From: Pontibacter chinhatensis
Lineage (GTDB): Bacteria > Bacteroidota > Bacteroidia > Cytophagales > Hymenobacteraceae
Assembly (NCBI RefSeq): GCF_900113285.1
Contig: NZ_FOOT01000002.1
Location: 1-64,000, forward strand
DNA: 64,000 nucleotides
Reading direction: 5' to 3'
Shown here: positions 43,901 through 51,630 of the stretch, one piece after another
How positions within the stretch are numbered: the first letter of the stretch is position 1
Layout: the number at the start of each line of letters is the position of its first letter
Notes under the pieces: model-generated
Database searches by the model: none
Seen by the model: the letters and a program-made list of their open reading frames with translations, nothing else
Told to the model about the DNA's origin: nothing
Position numbers and translations under genes: made by a program

Positions 43901-44989
43901 ACAAGCATAAAAGCATATACTGACAAATTAAATGTAGGAGATTTTACTATACTTGGATTGATTACTGATGGTGGAGTTGGTCTACAAACTGGAGATAATA
44001 GTCGATTCATTGGTTATAAATCAACATCTCGTTTCGCGGACAGGAGTCGCGAAGCAAGAGTCAATAAGTTATTTGAAGTTATAGAAAAAAATCCTTCTAT
44101 TACTGAAGAATGGAAGATACTAAAAAACGTCAGTTCAAGACAAGATCTAGAAGAAGTACTTAAAGGATTATCAGAAACTAAAATTTGGCAAATTTTCGAT
44201 GAAATTAAAGAAGCTTATGGGCTGCGAGTTTTTGGCAAAGGATTTATTTACAGAATAATTCCCCCTGAGTTTGAATTTGACTTAAGTAGTTTAACAGATG
44301 AGCAAAAGTCTCGTGGCATAAAAAACATCAAAAGTTGGGTGCCATACGATAAAGGAGATAGAGAAGGTAATCGTTGGTACCTTGAGACACCATTTTTAGT
44401 TGATTGGGGACAAGACACAGTATCATATTTAGCTAGAAACTCTGGCAAAAAAGGTACGGGCATGCCTGTTGTAAGAAACCCGCAGTTTTACTTCAGAAAT
44501 GGTTTTTGTTGGAATGAAAGTCTTAACCCAAATAGCTCGTATATCAAATGCAGGCTAAAATCTAAAACTGTTCATGATGTTTCTTCAATGTCATTGTTTG
44601 AAGAATCAGGCTTAGGTGACGAGTACATCGTTCTCGTCCTCAATTCCTTTTTAAGCTTTAAGTTAGTTCGTGAATTTTATAACAACACAGTTAAAATTCA
44701 GATGAACGACATTCGTAAACTGCCTATTAAAATACCAACTGATCAACAGTTAGCTGCTTTCAGAGATAAGTTTAATGAGTGTCTAGAAATTAAAAAGCAA
44801 TATTTTGGAGGTAAGTTGGAAAGAAGAGATGCAAATGATTTACTTAAACCGATTGAGCGTGAGATAGATGAAATGGTGAACAATCTGTACGGTATTACTG
44901 TATCCGCAGCCATTACAGCAGATGAAGAATTTGATGAAGAATTAGTAGATGTATTGGATGAGGAGTTAGAGGAGGAAGAAGTAGATTAA
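40967..44989 (+). CDS. Eco57I-type adenine-specific DNA methyltransferase (type IIG-like)
   Basis: A 1340-residue protein. After an N-terminal ~400-residue domain of the kind seen in type IIG enzymes, the N6-adenine methylase core shows RRNTGAFYTPRPVVSYMC, SAM-binding motif I ILDPACGSGAFPMGML (about 468) and catalytic VIGNPPYVNTKQ (about 727). A TaqI-like target-recognition region follows, ending in an acidic tail (EEFDEELVDVLDEELEEEE). I see no clear PD-(D/E)XK nuclease, so cleavage may be supplied by the PLD helicase encoded just upstream. Likely it marks self DNA in a two- or three-gene defence system. Confidence 0.85.
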   Translation: MVEIFKQPNYLQALREFFKGLNVPINYIAEAPTDAESILGNKYSEANPAHQLIDDVYVLGLVDDAIFTGKISAPSVDDVKNADYDGILILGITLNNQNSSPTRSQLAEITRVFNSSFPYTPVTIVFKYGEYVALANSERVRRGNRDYREGEKIGKVSLLKDINVLNPHRGHIAIINQLKIETSGSNAVNTFSQLYFYWQSVFSISVLNKAFYQEIISWFNTAIRDIKIPSEKPGSEKHKDFTVRLIARLIFIWFLKELGVVKEELLLPKFNNGDLNNLIKPKAKGTAYYKFILQNLFFNALNCEQQERDTTIFDVFAGDYSQIEEIKQLIFYAPFLNGGLFDIHKNDFCEGNKINNAFSVPDHLFLDTDKGLNSILSKYKFTIAENTPLEEEIAVDPEMLGRIFENLLAEQSDDTKEAARRNTGAFYTPRPVVSYMCRSTLLKHLDIEVKPENGKQIVNKLLNTTILDPACGSGAFPMGMLEEMMQVLEAIDPRGNLWTAEMLKSNDQEFKEHISDFIADGQIRYVKKLGLLRSCLFGIDILEYAVEITKLRCWLSLIVEQKVDRTKPNYNLKPLPNLEFKFYKKNSLLRYYQDQNLNQLIDSVDNDQLLETLVNLENEYFIAKSSQHGNKEEIKEKIISLLEKIVDSKTEAVTKEFNATLTGINKLTSSGASSREIDKLIKKKETLAKELGELEIFRDTIKDYFIERVVFPGIFNISKPNPGFDVVIGNPPYVNTKQISKMGLTAKLTQEYGYCDDLYNHFTIRGLELLKKGGLLSYITSDTFLTLQTKKNLRLEFLGIPKVPKEGEGLFMKETECRVTEIINTPKAFSALVDTAIFTIKKEQAPEDAMVTYVDLRKPNATSFEISEEEWQQIKSTRDNIAGWERVLSYTFSTLGYKEPLWVLSHTCDSIQVFKDEYSPLLKFRLLLEPYRKAINFAIFSPTPYNCQILEKIIKPARPVFDTWWSKIEDSKKIKKNRTSIKAYTDKLNVGDFTILGLITDGGVGLQTGDNSRFIGYKSTSRFADRSREARVNKLFEVIEKNPSITEEWKILKNVSSRQDLEEVLKGLSETKIWQIFDEIKEAYGLRVFGKGFIYRIIPPEFEFDLSSLTDEQKSRGIKNIKSWVPYDKGDREGNRWYLETPFLVDWGQDTVSYLARNSGKKGTGMPVVRNPQFYFRNGFCWNESLNPNSSYIKCRLKSKTVHDVSSMSLFEESGLGDEYIVLVLNSFLSFKLVREFYNNTVKIQMNDIRKLPIKIPTDQQLAAFRDKFNECLEIKKQYFGGKLERRDANDLLKPIEREIDEMVNNLYGITVSAAITADEEFDEELVDVLDEELEEEEVD

Positions 44990-45039
44990 GGGCTTCCAGA
45001 TTAATTTTGCAAATAATCACTTATGAGTCATTAATTTGA

Positions 45040-45078
45040 AAATTGGGCATCTGAAATTAGCATTCGGATGCCCAATTT
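45040..45078. terminator. Bidirectional hairpin terminator
   Basis: Arms AAATTGGGCATCTGAA and TTCGGATGCCCAATTT form a 16-bp stem (one wobble) with a 7-base loop, flanked by A and T runs, exactly between the convergent methyltransferase and HEPN genes. Confidence 0.75.
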
Positions 45079-45085
45079 ACTTTAA

Positions 45086-46486
45086 TTAAATTGTAATAGT
45101 CAAAGTACCAATTTCTTCAAGCCGCTTAGAATCCAAAGGTACTCGCCTATGAGCATCATTTATCAGGCTATCCATATCAGCATACCAGCATTTCTTAGTA
45201 AAGTCTTCTCCTTCAAGCTGCAAGTGGTGCATTTGCTGTAAGGCAACATTAACCTGGTCAACCACTTTAAATAACTCTGTTACCTTCTCGCGTTCAATAG
45301 CCTTGCCAGCATGCACAAATTCGCTCCGCAGCTTGTACATTTCTGACATGGTAAAGTAATGGTGTTTAATGTCTACTCCTAAGCGCTTAAAGGTAAGTAT
45401 AGCCATACGATTCTTCAATGTGTTAGACCGTGCTTCTTCTGTATCTGAATTAAGCACCGCATCTAGGCCAGCCGTCAGGTTTATAAAGGCATCAGAAATC
45501 CGATCATCTTGCAAATGTATGGCGGCCGTGGTAGCAAAAGATATCAGCACATCGTGCAGGTGCAAAAATTCGCTCTCTCCCTTTTGCTTCATTCCCTGGT
45601 AAGCTTCTACAGCCTGGTTTACATGCTCAATGCTATGGCGCCAACCGTAATGTATCTGATGACCAGCTGTTCTGATTGGTATCATCCAACCTTGTTGTGC
45701 GTTGCCTGCTATATGCGTATACATGGTAAACTGTGTACCTTCACCTAAACCCATTTCATAAAATATGCGCTTGTCATAGAAGGCCATACCAAATGCCACA
45801 GCGTCTGCCAAATCCTGGCTAAACTCATCCCAAAAGTGCTTCCACTTCAGTTCGCTTAGCGCTTCAAAGTATACATCAAATACAAAATCACGATATCCAT
45901 CCGGCAAGTATTTATACAGCTCTAATAGGTTAAACACCTTTACTTCCTGTTTATCGCGTTGTATAGCCAGAAAGTCTTCCATCACCAGTTCATTTAGCTT
46001 GTTGTACCTGATGTAGCGTTCCCAGTAATCGGTGGTAGGTATGTTACGCTTTGTAATCTTCTTTACATCCTGCACCTTAAATTTTCCGAATAGAAAACGC
46101 TCCAGCTTCAGATACTTCTCTTCGCCATAATTTACTTTCATCGGAAACACCATTTGTAAATTAGCCTTAGTAAAGCATTTTTCTAACTTATCGATGGCTG
46201 TGCGTGCCTTGCCAGTTACTTTATAAATGCTCAGGAAAAGAAAAGTATAAACCTGCGCCAGCTCTTCACTAAACTCATGTCCGGCTCTTAGATAGAATTG
46301 CTCTACATCAGTTAAGTAATCTGCATAAGTGTAGCCTTCAATTTCTCTTGGGTAATACAGGGTAATAGATGGCCTTAAATGAGTGCGGTCATACTCATCC
46401 CTTGCTGGCATCTTAGCTTCAAATTTCTTCAGGATGTAATCGGGTGTAAAGCTTGTTTGTATGCTTTGGAGGTAGGTGATGTTCAT
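45086..46486 (-). CDS. Large HEPN-domain protein (Apea_HEPN-like)
   Basis: A 466-residue protein without signal or membrane segment. The C-terminal ~170 residues fit the Apea_HEPN pattern: AFINLTAGLDAVLNSDTEEA, NRMAILTFKRLG and MSEMYKLRSEFVHAGKAIER, with R387-x4-H392 as the catalytic signature. The N-terminal ~280 residues are unrecognised, helical and Tyr/Phe-rich. These proteins are frequent in defence islands and are thought to be RNases. It is divergent from a macro-domain gene with a shared ~150-bp promoter region. Confidence 0.7.
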   Translation of the reverse strand: MNITYLQSIQTSFTPDYILKKFEAKMPARDEYDRTHLRPSITLYYPREIEGYTYADYLTDVEQFYLRAGHEFSEELAQVYTFLFLSIYKVTGKARTAIDKLEKCFTKANLQMVFPMKVNYGEEKYLKLERFLFGKFKVQDVKKITKRNIPTTDYWERYIRYNKLNELVMEDFLAIQRDKQEVKVFNLLELYKYLPDGYRDFVFDVYFEALSELKWKHFWDEFSQDLADAVAFGMAFYDKRIFYEMGLGEGTQFTMYTHIAGNAQQGWMIPIRTAGHQIHYGWRHSIEHVNQAVEAYQGMKQKGESEFLHLHDVLISFATTAAIHLQDDRISDAFINLTAGLDAVLNSDTEEARSNTLKNRMAILTFKRLGVDIKHHYFTMSEMYKLRSEFVHAGKAIEREKVTELFKVVDQVNVALQQMHHLQLEGEDFTKKCWYADMDSLINDAHRRVPLDSKRLEEIGTLTITI

Positions 46487-46640
46487 TTGAGACTTACGTT
46501 AAAATATATAGCCTATAATATACTAACTGCGCCTCCATATTGAAAGCTATACAACCTGACAGAGAATTTTATTGTAAAGCAGCATGTAAGTATTTCGATT
46601 AGTTTTAGTGTATATTGAGAAAGTAAGAATATCAGTACTA

Positions 46641-47660
46641 ATGCCCCTTATTAACTTCATAGAAATAAAGACAAAATCCGGCTACAGCGAATTTGAACTA
46701 CATGCCGCCGACATTACCAAATTAGGTTTTGATGTAGATCTAATTGCTATTTCAGCTTATAAGGGTAGTTATGTTCCAACCCCTGGTTCAGTTATCCAAT
46801 CGTTTTACGAACAAGGTGTTAAAGTGGAAGCTCTGGCAAAAGAACCTTTGCTCGACTTACGAGATAGCTTTGGCACCTGGGTATCAGAGCCTTTTAACAA
46901 GAAGAACTTCAAAAACCTGATATGTCTGGAGATAGGGGGTACGGGTTTTACGTTTGAAGAAGCTATTCGTAATTTGTTTTCTGTTCTGTCTGTGCTGGAG
47001 ATAAAAGGTTACCGCAACAAAACCATTGCTTTGCCCATGCTAGGAACCGGTAACCAGCGCATCAGCCCCAAAGAAATTGTGCCTATACTGGTAAACCAAG
47101 CATTAGACTTTTTGATGCACGCCCGCTACCTGAAGAAGGTTATTTTTGTAGTACGAGACGAGCAGCAGGCAGAAGAGCTGAATGAAGTGATGGATATGGT
47201 ATTAGGCCGCAGCAATGTGCGTGTGCCACATGGCCCAATGATAGATGGTCTAAAGTCAGAGATACTTCGGGAGCTGGATAAGATAGAAGTATTGGGAGTG
47301 GCGGATCATCATGTTAAAGAGTTGAAACGCATCATATCAGGCGAGTGTAGGTCCTTTGATTTGGGAGTAAATTCCCGTAAAATGGTGGAATTTATACTAT
47401 CTGACATATCACCTGAATATGGTCAAAGTTATAGTTTGCTTCATAATATCCGCTTATTAGACAAACTGGGTATAGCTAAATGGGTGCAAAGTTATATGCA
47501 TGTATTGCGTGAATTTGGTAACGCAGAAGCTCATAGCGCCACAGCCGAAAAACGGAACCCCGAAAATATGACTGCCAAAGATCTGGAAGTATGTCTGTTC
47601 TGTCTGCAGCGGGTACTTGATTTTTATAATAGCTATAAAAGCCAGTATCAATTGCTATAA
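46641..47660 (+). CDS. Macro-like domain fused to DUF4145-like helical domain
   Basis: A 339-residue protein starting at ATG 46641 (a GTG 33 bp upstream is possible). Residues ~20-200 look like a macro domain: DLIAISAYKGSYVPTPGSV, GYRNKTIALPMLGTGNQRIS and KKVIFVVRDEQQAEEL. The C-terminus LLHNIRLLDKLGIAKWV and VLREFGNAEAHS matches the DUF4145/HEPN-like layout. Macro domains bind or hydrolyse ADP-ribose derivatives. Being divergent from a HEPN protein gene suggests a nucleotide-signal sensor or toxin-control module. The combination was recognised by eye only. Confidence 0.62.
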   Translation: MPLINFIEIKTKSGYSEFELHAADITKLGFDVDLIAISAYKGSYVPTPGSVIQSFYEQGVKVEALAKEPLLDLRDSFGTWVSEPFNKKNFKNLICLEIGGTGFTFEEAIRNLFSVLSVLEIKGYRNKTIALPMLGTGNQRISPKEIVPILVNQALDFLMHARYLKKVIFVVRDEQQAEELNEVMDMVLGRSNVRVPHGPMIDGLKSEILRELDKIEVLGVADHHVKELKRIISGECRSFDLGVNSRKMVEFILSDISPEYGQSYSLLHNIRLLDKLGIAKWVQSYMHVLREFGNAEAHSATAEKRNPENMTAKDLEVCLFCLQRVLDFYNSYKSQYQLL

Positions 47661-47923
47661 TGATAAGTAAAACAGCACACATTACACTAATATGCTGCTA
47701 ATTGTAGGCTTTTTAATATTGTTGTCTTTTCAAAAACTTATTATATATATTAAAAAATAAATATATTTACTCCAGAAATTCTAAACATAGAAGACCTATT
47801 TTATATGATGTAGCCTTTGCTTAAGGTGCTCCTGCACACAAGAGTTGATATTTAGCCAATACCTTATAAGTTGATCAAAGGGGTCAACGGGAGTGGCATG
47901 TTCAAAATATTAAATTTTTTGTT

Positions 47924-48439
47924 ATGTGCAGAGAAAAGTACCTCAACTCACCGGCTGTGGAGCCCATCCGTTACGTCTACCACATCTCCCCCACCGAAAA
48001 CCGCGACTCCATCGACCGCCTCGGCATCCTCTCCCGCAATGACATCTGCTTCGGGCTTAAGTTTAACTACCCGCCGGCTGTCTTTGCAAACAACACTGAC
48101 GTCTTTGATAGCTTTTACTGGTGGCCCTTCATGGAGCTCATGTTTGAGTATCCCGCGATAGGCATTGATCCGGACCAGATGTACTTCGAGTACGACATCT
48201 GGGAAATAGACACGCGCATTGCCGACACCACCTGGTACAGAGACCCTGGCCTGTTCAAAGACAACAAACACATCTTCACATTGGATGACATTCCGCGGGA
48301 GGCTATTCGCCTGGTGCGTCAGGAGCCAACCGAACGCCGTGTCAGGTACAGCGATGGTGTAGCCTCTACCTATATCTGGAACGGCCTGGTAACGGTGCTG
48401 CCCCGCAGGCCACGCTATGTGCTGCCTTATGTGAGATAA
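47924..48439 (+). CDS. Possible ADP-ribosyltransferase-like small protein
   Basis: A 171-residue soluble protein. The N-terminal RYVYHISPTENRDSIDRLG resembles the His-containing start of ART-fold proteins (KptA, DarT-like: YHxT…NxxSIxxxG), with NYPPAVFANN and a later FEYDIWEID that could supply the remaining conserved strands. A catalytic Glu cannot be fixed. Composition is GC-richer than upstream genes. It ends 2 bp before a strong terminator shared with convergent rmuC. Alternative: an uncharacterised domain with no enzymatic role. Confidence 0.45.
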   Translation: MCREKYLNSPAVEPIRYVYHISPTENRDSIDRLGILSRNDICFGLKFNYPPAVFANNTDVFDSFYWWPFMELMFEYPAIGIDPDQMYFEYDIWEIDTRIADTTWYRDPGLFKDNKHIFTLDDIPREAIRLVRQEPTERRVRYSDGVASTYIWNGLVTVLPRRPRYVLPYVR

Positions 48440-48440
48440 A

Positions 48441-48485
48441 GAATAGCCCGGCAAGGCAAGGATGGTGCTTGCCTTGCCGGGCTAT
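48441..48485. terminator. Strong bidirectional terminator
   Basis: Perfect 19-bp arms (AATAGCCCGGCAAGGCAAG and its complement) with a 7-base loop GATGGTG separate the convergent ART-like and rmuC genes. A/T stretches lie at both ends. Confidence 0.85.
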
Positions 48486-48510
48486 TTCATAAAGGATACA
48501 GCGCCCTTGC

Positions 48511-50166
48511 TTAATTAGCCATGATAGGTTCAAAGTCACTATCGCCATCAAGTAATCTAGGATCGATTATCACTTGGTCAGGCTCATCTTCTGTGGGTAA
48601 CATAGCCTTAGATATACTCTTACTAGATTTTAGGCCTAAATCTTTTAGTTTAATTGCCTGCCCAATCAGGTTTCCACTACCAGTCTTAAGTTGGCCTATA
48701 GCAGAATCATAGGCCGTTTTAGACTTCTTAATATGCTTGCCAACTTCCTCTAGTGTTGAGACAAAACCTACAAACTTATCAAAAAGCAGCTCTCCCCGCC
48801 TCACGATCTCCATGGCATTCTTACTCTGCATTTCCCGCTTCCACAGGTCAGCCATTAATTTAAGACAGGCAATTAAGTTGGTTGGGCTGATAAGCAGGAT
48901 TCTCTTTGAATAAGCATGTGCCCATAATTCCCGATCATTTTGAATAGCTATCATATAGGCAGGCTCTATCGGGACAAACATCATGGTGAAGTCAAGAGAG
49001 GACTCCAGGTTATCATACTTTTTACCGTGCAGGTCGTCGATGTGCTTTCGGATACTTTTTATATGTTCCTGTAAATGTGCTTCCTGAGCCTCGGCTGTTT
49101 CCGCTGAAAAGTATCTGTCGTAAGAAACCAAGGATACTTTAGAGTCGATGATGATGACACGCTCATCTGGCAGCTTGACCAGCACATCCGGCCTTAGGCT
49201 ATTCCCCTCTTCATCCTTTATCGTCTGCTGTAAAAAGTACTCTCTTTCTTTCTCCAGCCCTGACTGCTGCAGAATACTTTCCAGAATCATTTCACCCCAG
49301 TCGCCCTGCTTCTTTGATTGCCCCTTAAGTGCAGTGGCAAGGTTATTAGCCTCACTACTTACCCTGTTGGTTTGCTCTACTAACTCTTTCACTTTCGCTT
49401 CAAGAGAAAACCTTTCCTTAGACTCCTTATCGTACGTCTCTTCGACTTTCTTTTTAAAGTTGTCAATGTTGTCGCCGAGGGGCTTCAACAGAGCTTCTAT
49501 ATTAGACTTATTCACATCTGTGAATTTACCTGTTTTCTCCTCCAGGATCTAATTGGCAACTTTTTCGAATTGCAAAAGCGCAGTTTCCTGGATCTTCGCT
49601 AACTCATCCTTCTGCGTAGTTATTTTTTCATTCAGGGCATGGTTATTGGCAGTCAAAGTACTGTTCTCGGCTATAAGCTGATGCTGACGTTCAGTCAGTT
49701 CTGCTATTTGGCCATCTTTGTTTTTAGATGAAGTCTTCTGCTGCTCAAGGCTTTCTGCTAAAGACCTGTTTGTAGCATTTTCCTGTGCACACCTTTGGTT
49801 CAGTGCATTGATTTCACTTTGCTGTTTTGAGACCAGGCTTGTCTGCTCTGCCAGAGAAGCTGTTAGTTCAGAGATTTTCTGCTCCTTATTGGCAACAGTA
49901 GTTTTAAGGGAAGCGGTTGTAGATTTTAACTCATTAAACCCAGACTCCATAGATTCTAATTTTGAATATGTTCTTGTTAACTCCTGCTGCTGCACGGAAA
50001 CCCTATCCTCCGCTATTTTCAGCTTTGTGACTGTTTCATTGAATGTAGAATTCAATACTTCATGGTCTGCTTTAGAAACATGCTTTGCCTTCATCAGCAA
50101 ATTGGCTATGATGAAGGATAAAATTGACCCAAACAAGAGTCCCAGAGAAATTGGCATTAGATCCAT
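48511..50166 (-). pseudogene. rmuC: DNA recombination protein RmuC, split by one in-frame TAG
   Basis: The 5' part (50166 to 49552) encodes a membrane anchor (ISLGLLFGSILSFIIANLLM) and a long coiled coil ending FEKVAN. TAG (49549-49551) follows, and the same frame goes on as ILEEKTGKFTDVNKSN into the complete RmuC nuclease-like domain: GDWGEMILESILQQSGL, DSKVSLVSYDRYF and RILLISPTNLIACLKLMADL. Family members read FENxANKILEEKS here, so the stop replaces a Lys codon. RmuC limits inversions at repeats and has been linked to nuclease activity. The domain part could restart at GTG 49515 without its anchor. Confidence 0.8.
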
Positions 50167-50311
50167 TGAGTTGTTCTTAGATGTTAAGAAATAGTTTCTA
50201 CTAAAATCTTGTAAGTTTCTCAAGCAGGAAAACAGTGAAGATAAACAAGGCACACCATCAGACTAGCAGCCTAACCCTGCCAATCGTTCCCTCCTGCAAA
50301 ACCTGATTCTG

Positions 50312-51235
50312 TCATTGCTTTTTAAGCAGCCCTTCAGCCAATTCACAAATCCCCTTCCCATCATACACCACATCCCGCCAATGCGCCGGTATCCCCTCCA
50401 CCCCGTAGTAAGCTCCCGTCATTTGACCATACACTGCTCCCGTGGTATCGGCATCGTCACCTAGGTTCACGGCCAGCAAGCATCCTTCTTCAAAGGTATC
50501 GCTGTTATAGAAAGCCCACAGCGCCGCCTCAAGAGACCTTACCACATAGCCGCTACCTTTTATGAGCGGTGGGTTAAGCACCTTGAAAGAGCCTTTGGCA
50601 ACCTCTTCTATCGCGGGTGTGAGCCTGTATTTTTCAAAGTAACCTGGCACAGGGGTAAACAGGGGCTGCAGCAGCTCTTCTTTGCTGCGGCCTTGCAAGG
50701 CTCCTACTATGATGCCTGCCATATAGATACAGGCGTCTACCGTTGTAAGGGCGTCATGGGTGGTGCGCGAACTGTCGGCGGCATATTTCAAGGCGAGCTC
50801 CGGCTGCTGATGATAGTAAATAGGTACTGGAGCCAATCGCATAATAGAGCCATTACCGGCAGAGTTGGGGTTGGTGGACCCGCTGTAGGCTTCTCCTGTT
50901 TTCTCAAAATTTGACAAGGCACTGTAGGTCGCGTTGCCGATGTCAAAGCATCTTCCGGTGCTGCTTCTGTATCCCTCTCTCAGCCAGCGTACATAGCGCT
51001 CCATCTGGTCTTTCGGGTCAAAGCCATTGCAGTGGATCAGGCTGTCGGCCAGGCACAGAGCCATCGACGTGTCGTCCGTCCACTGGCCAGGCTCCAGGTC
51101 AAAAGGTCCACCGCCCACGATATCGGTAACCGGATCGAAACTGCCTGGCTGGGAAAACTCCAGGGTAGTACCCAGTGCATCCCCAACGGCAAGCCCTAAC
51201 AGGCTGCCTTGAAATCTTTCTTTTATAGAGATCAT
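50312..51235 (-). CDS. ADP-ribosylglycohydrolase family protein
   Basis: A 307-residue protein covering the full ARH fold. The metal-binding motifs are present: [15 protein letters not shown] near the start, [17 protein letters not shown] with TDD at 53-55, [15 protein letters not shown] in the middle, and [19 protein letters not shown] near the end. It removes ADP-ribose from proteins or nucleic acid-like substrates using two magnesium ions. It is followed 3 bp later by a DUF4236 gene. Its proximity to macro- and ART-like genes suggests an ADP-ribose theme, though separate operons are involved. Confidence 0.9.
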   Translation of the reverse strand: MISIKERFQGSLLGLAVGDALGTTLEFSQPGSFDPVTDIVGGGPFDLEPGQWTDDTSMALCLADSLIHCNGFDPKDQMERYVRWLREGYRSSTGRCFDIGNATYSALSNFEKTGEAYSGSTNPNSAGNGSIMRLAPVPIYYHQQPELALKYAADSSRTTHDALTTVDACIYMAGIIVGALQGRSKEELLQPLFTPVPGYFEKYRLTPAIEEVAKGSFKVLNPPLIKGSGYVVRSLEAALWAFYNSDTFEEGCLLAVNLGDDADTTGAVYGQMTGAYYGVEGIPAHWRDVVYDGKGICELAEGLLKKQ

Positions 51236-51238
51236 TTC

Positions 51239-51439
51239 CTATTTGCTGTTTTTGTTGCCTCCGATGTACTTCCTGAAGCCGATACCCGTGCCCGGTGCAC
51301 CGCCACTCACATAGGTTTTGCCTGTAGCCGTTTTACCGATGCGCGCACCCGGCACGCCTATACTTATCCCTACACCACTCCTGGAGAAGTTTAGGCGTAA
51401 TGGCCCGATTTTAATTGTCTTTCTGAAGAAGAGGCTCAT
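51239..51439 (-). CDS. DUF4236 protein
   Basis: A 66-residue basic protein, ATG 51439 chosen because MSLFFRKTIKIGPLRLNFS is the family's start. It continues SGVGISIGVPGARIG and ends after GGAPGTGIGFRKYI, the Gly-rich pattern of DUF4236. Function is unknown. It lies upstream of the ADP-ribosylglycohydrolase gene on the same strand, 3 bp apart, so the two are probably co-transcribed. Confidence 0.85.
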   Translation of the reverse strand: MSLFFRKTIKIGPLRLNFSRSGVGISIGVPGARIGKTATGKTYVSGGAPGTGIGFRKYIGGNKNSK

Positions 51440-51594
51440 AGTGATGATTGTAGGTAAGTGATATCTGCTATGCTTAATATAAAATTTCATGCCAACGCCC
51501 AAAAGCCTGATAAATGACCTTGACGCACCAGTTCATGATCAACTTCTGCACGTGCCTATCAAAAGCTGATGAGTTTACCGAGACAATCTTATGT

Positions 51595-51622
51595 AAAAAG
51601 GCCATTACCTGATAGTGGCCTT
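51595..51622 (-). terminator. Rho-independent terminator after the nuclease-helicase gene
   Basis: On the minus strand AAGGCCA, an 11-base loop and TGGCCTT are followed by TTT, placed 9-36 bp after the stop of the 51631-54978 gene. Confidence 0.65.
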
Positions 51623-51630
51623 CCTGTGGG

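Noticed and set aside
36590-44989. Full DISARM or BREX system
   Set aside because: drmA, drmB, pglZ, brxL and brxC are absent. Only a PLD-helicase and a methylase with an unknown gene are present, so a named system is not supported.
47948-48454. 168-codon minus-strand frame opposite the ART-like gene
   Set aside because: It runs through the strong terminator stem and is antisense to the better-supported gene with clean start and stop.
20428-50166. Genetic code change with TAG as sense
   Set aside because: phoX, the RteC-like gene and other intact genes end at TAG, and some broken genes here carry TAA, so ordinary decay is simpler.
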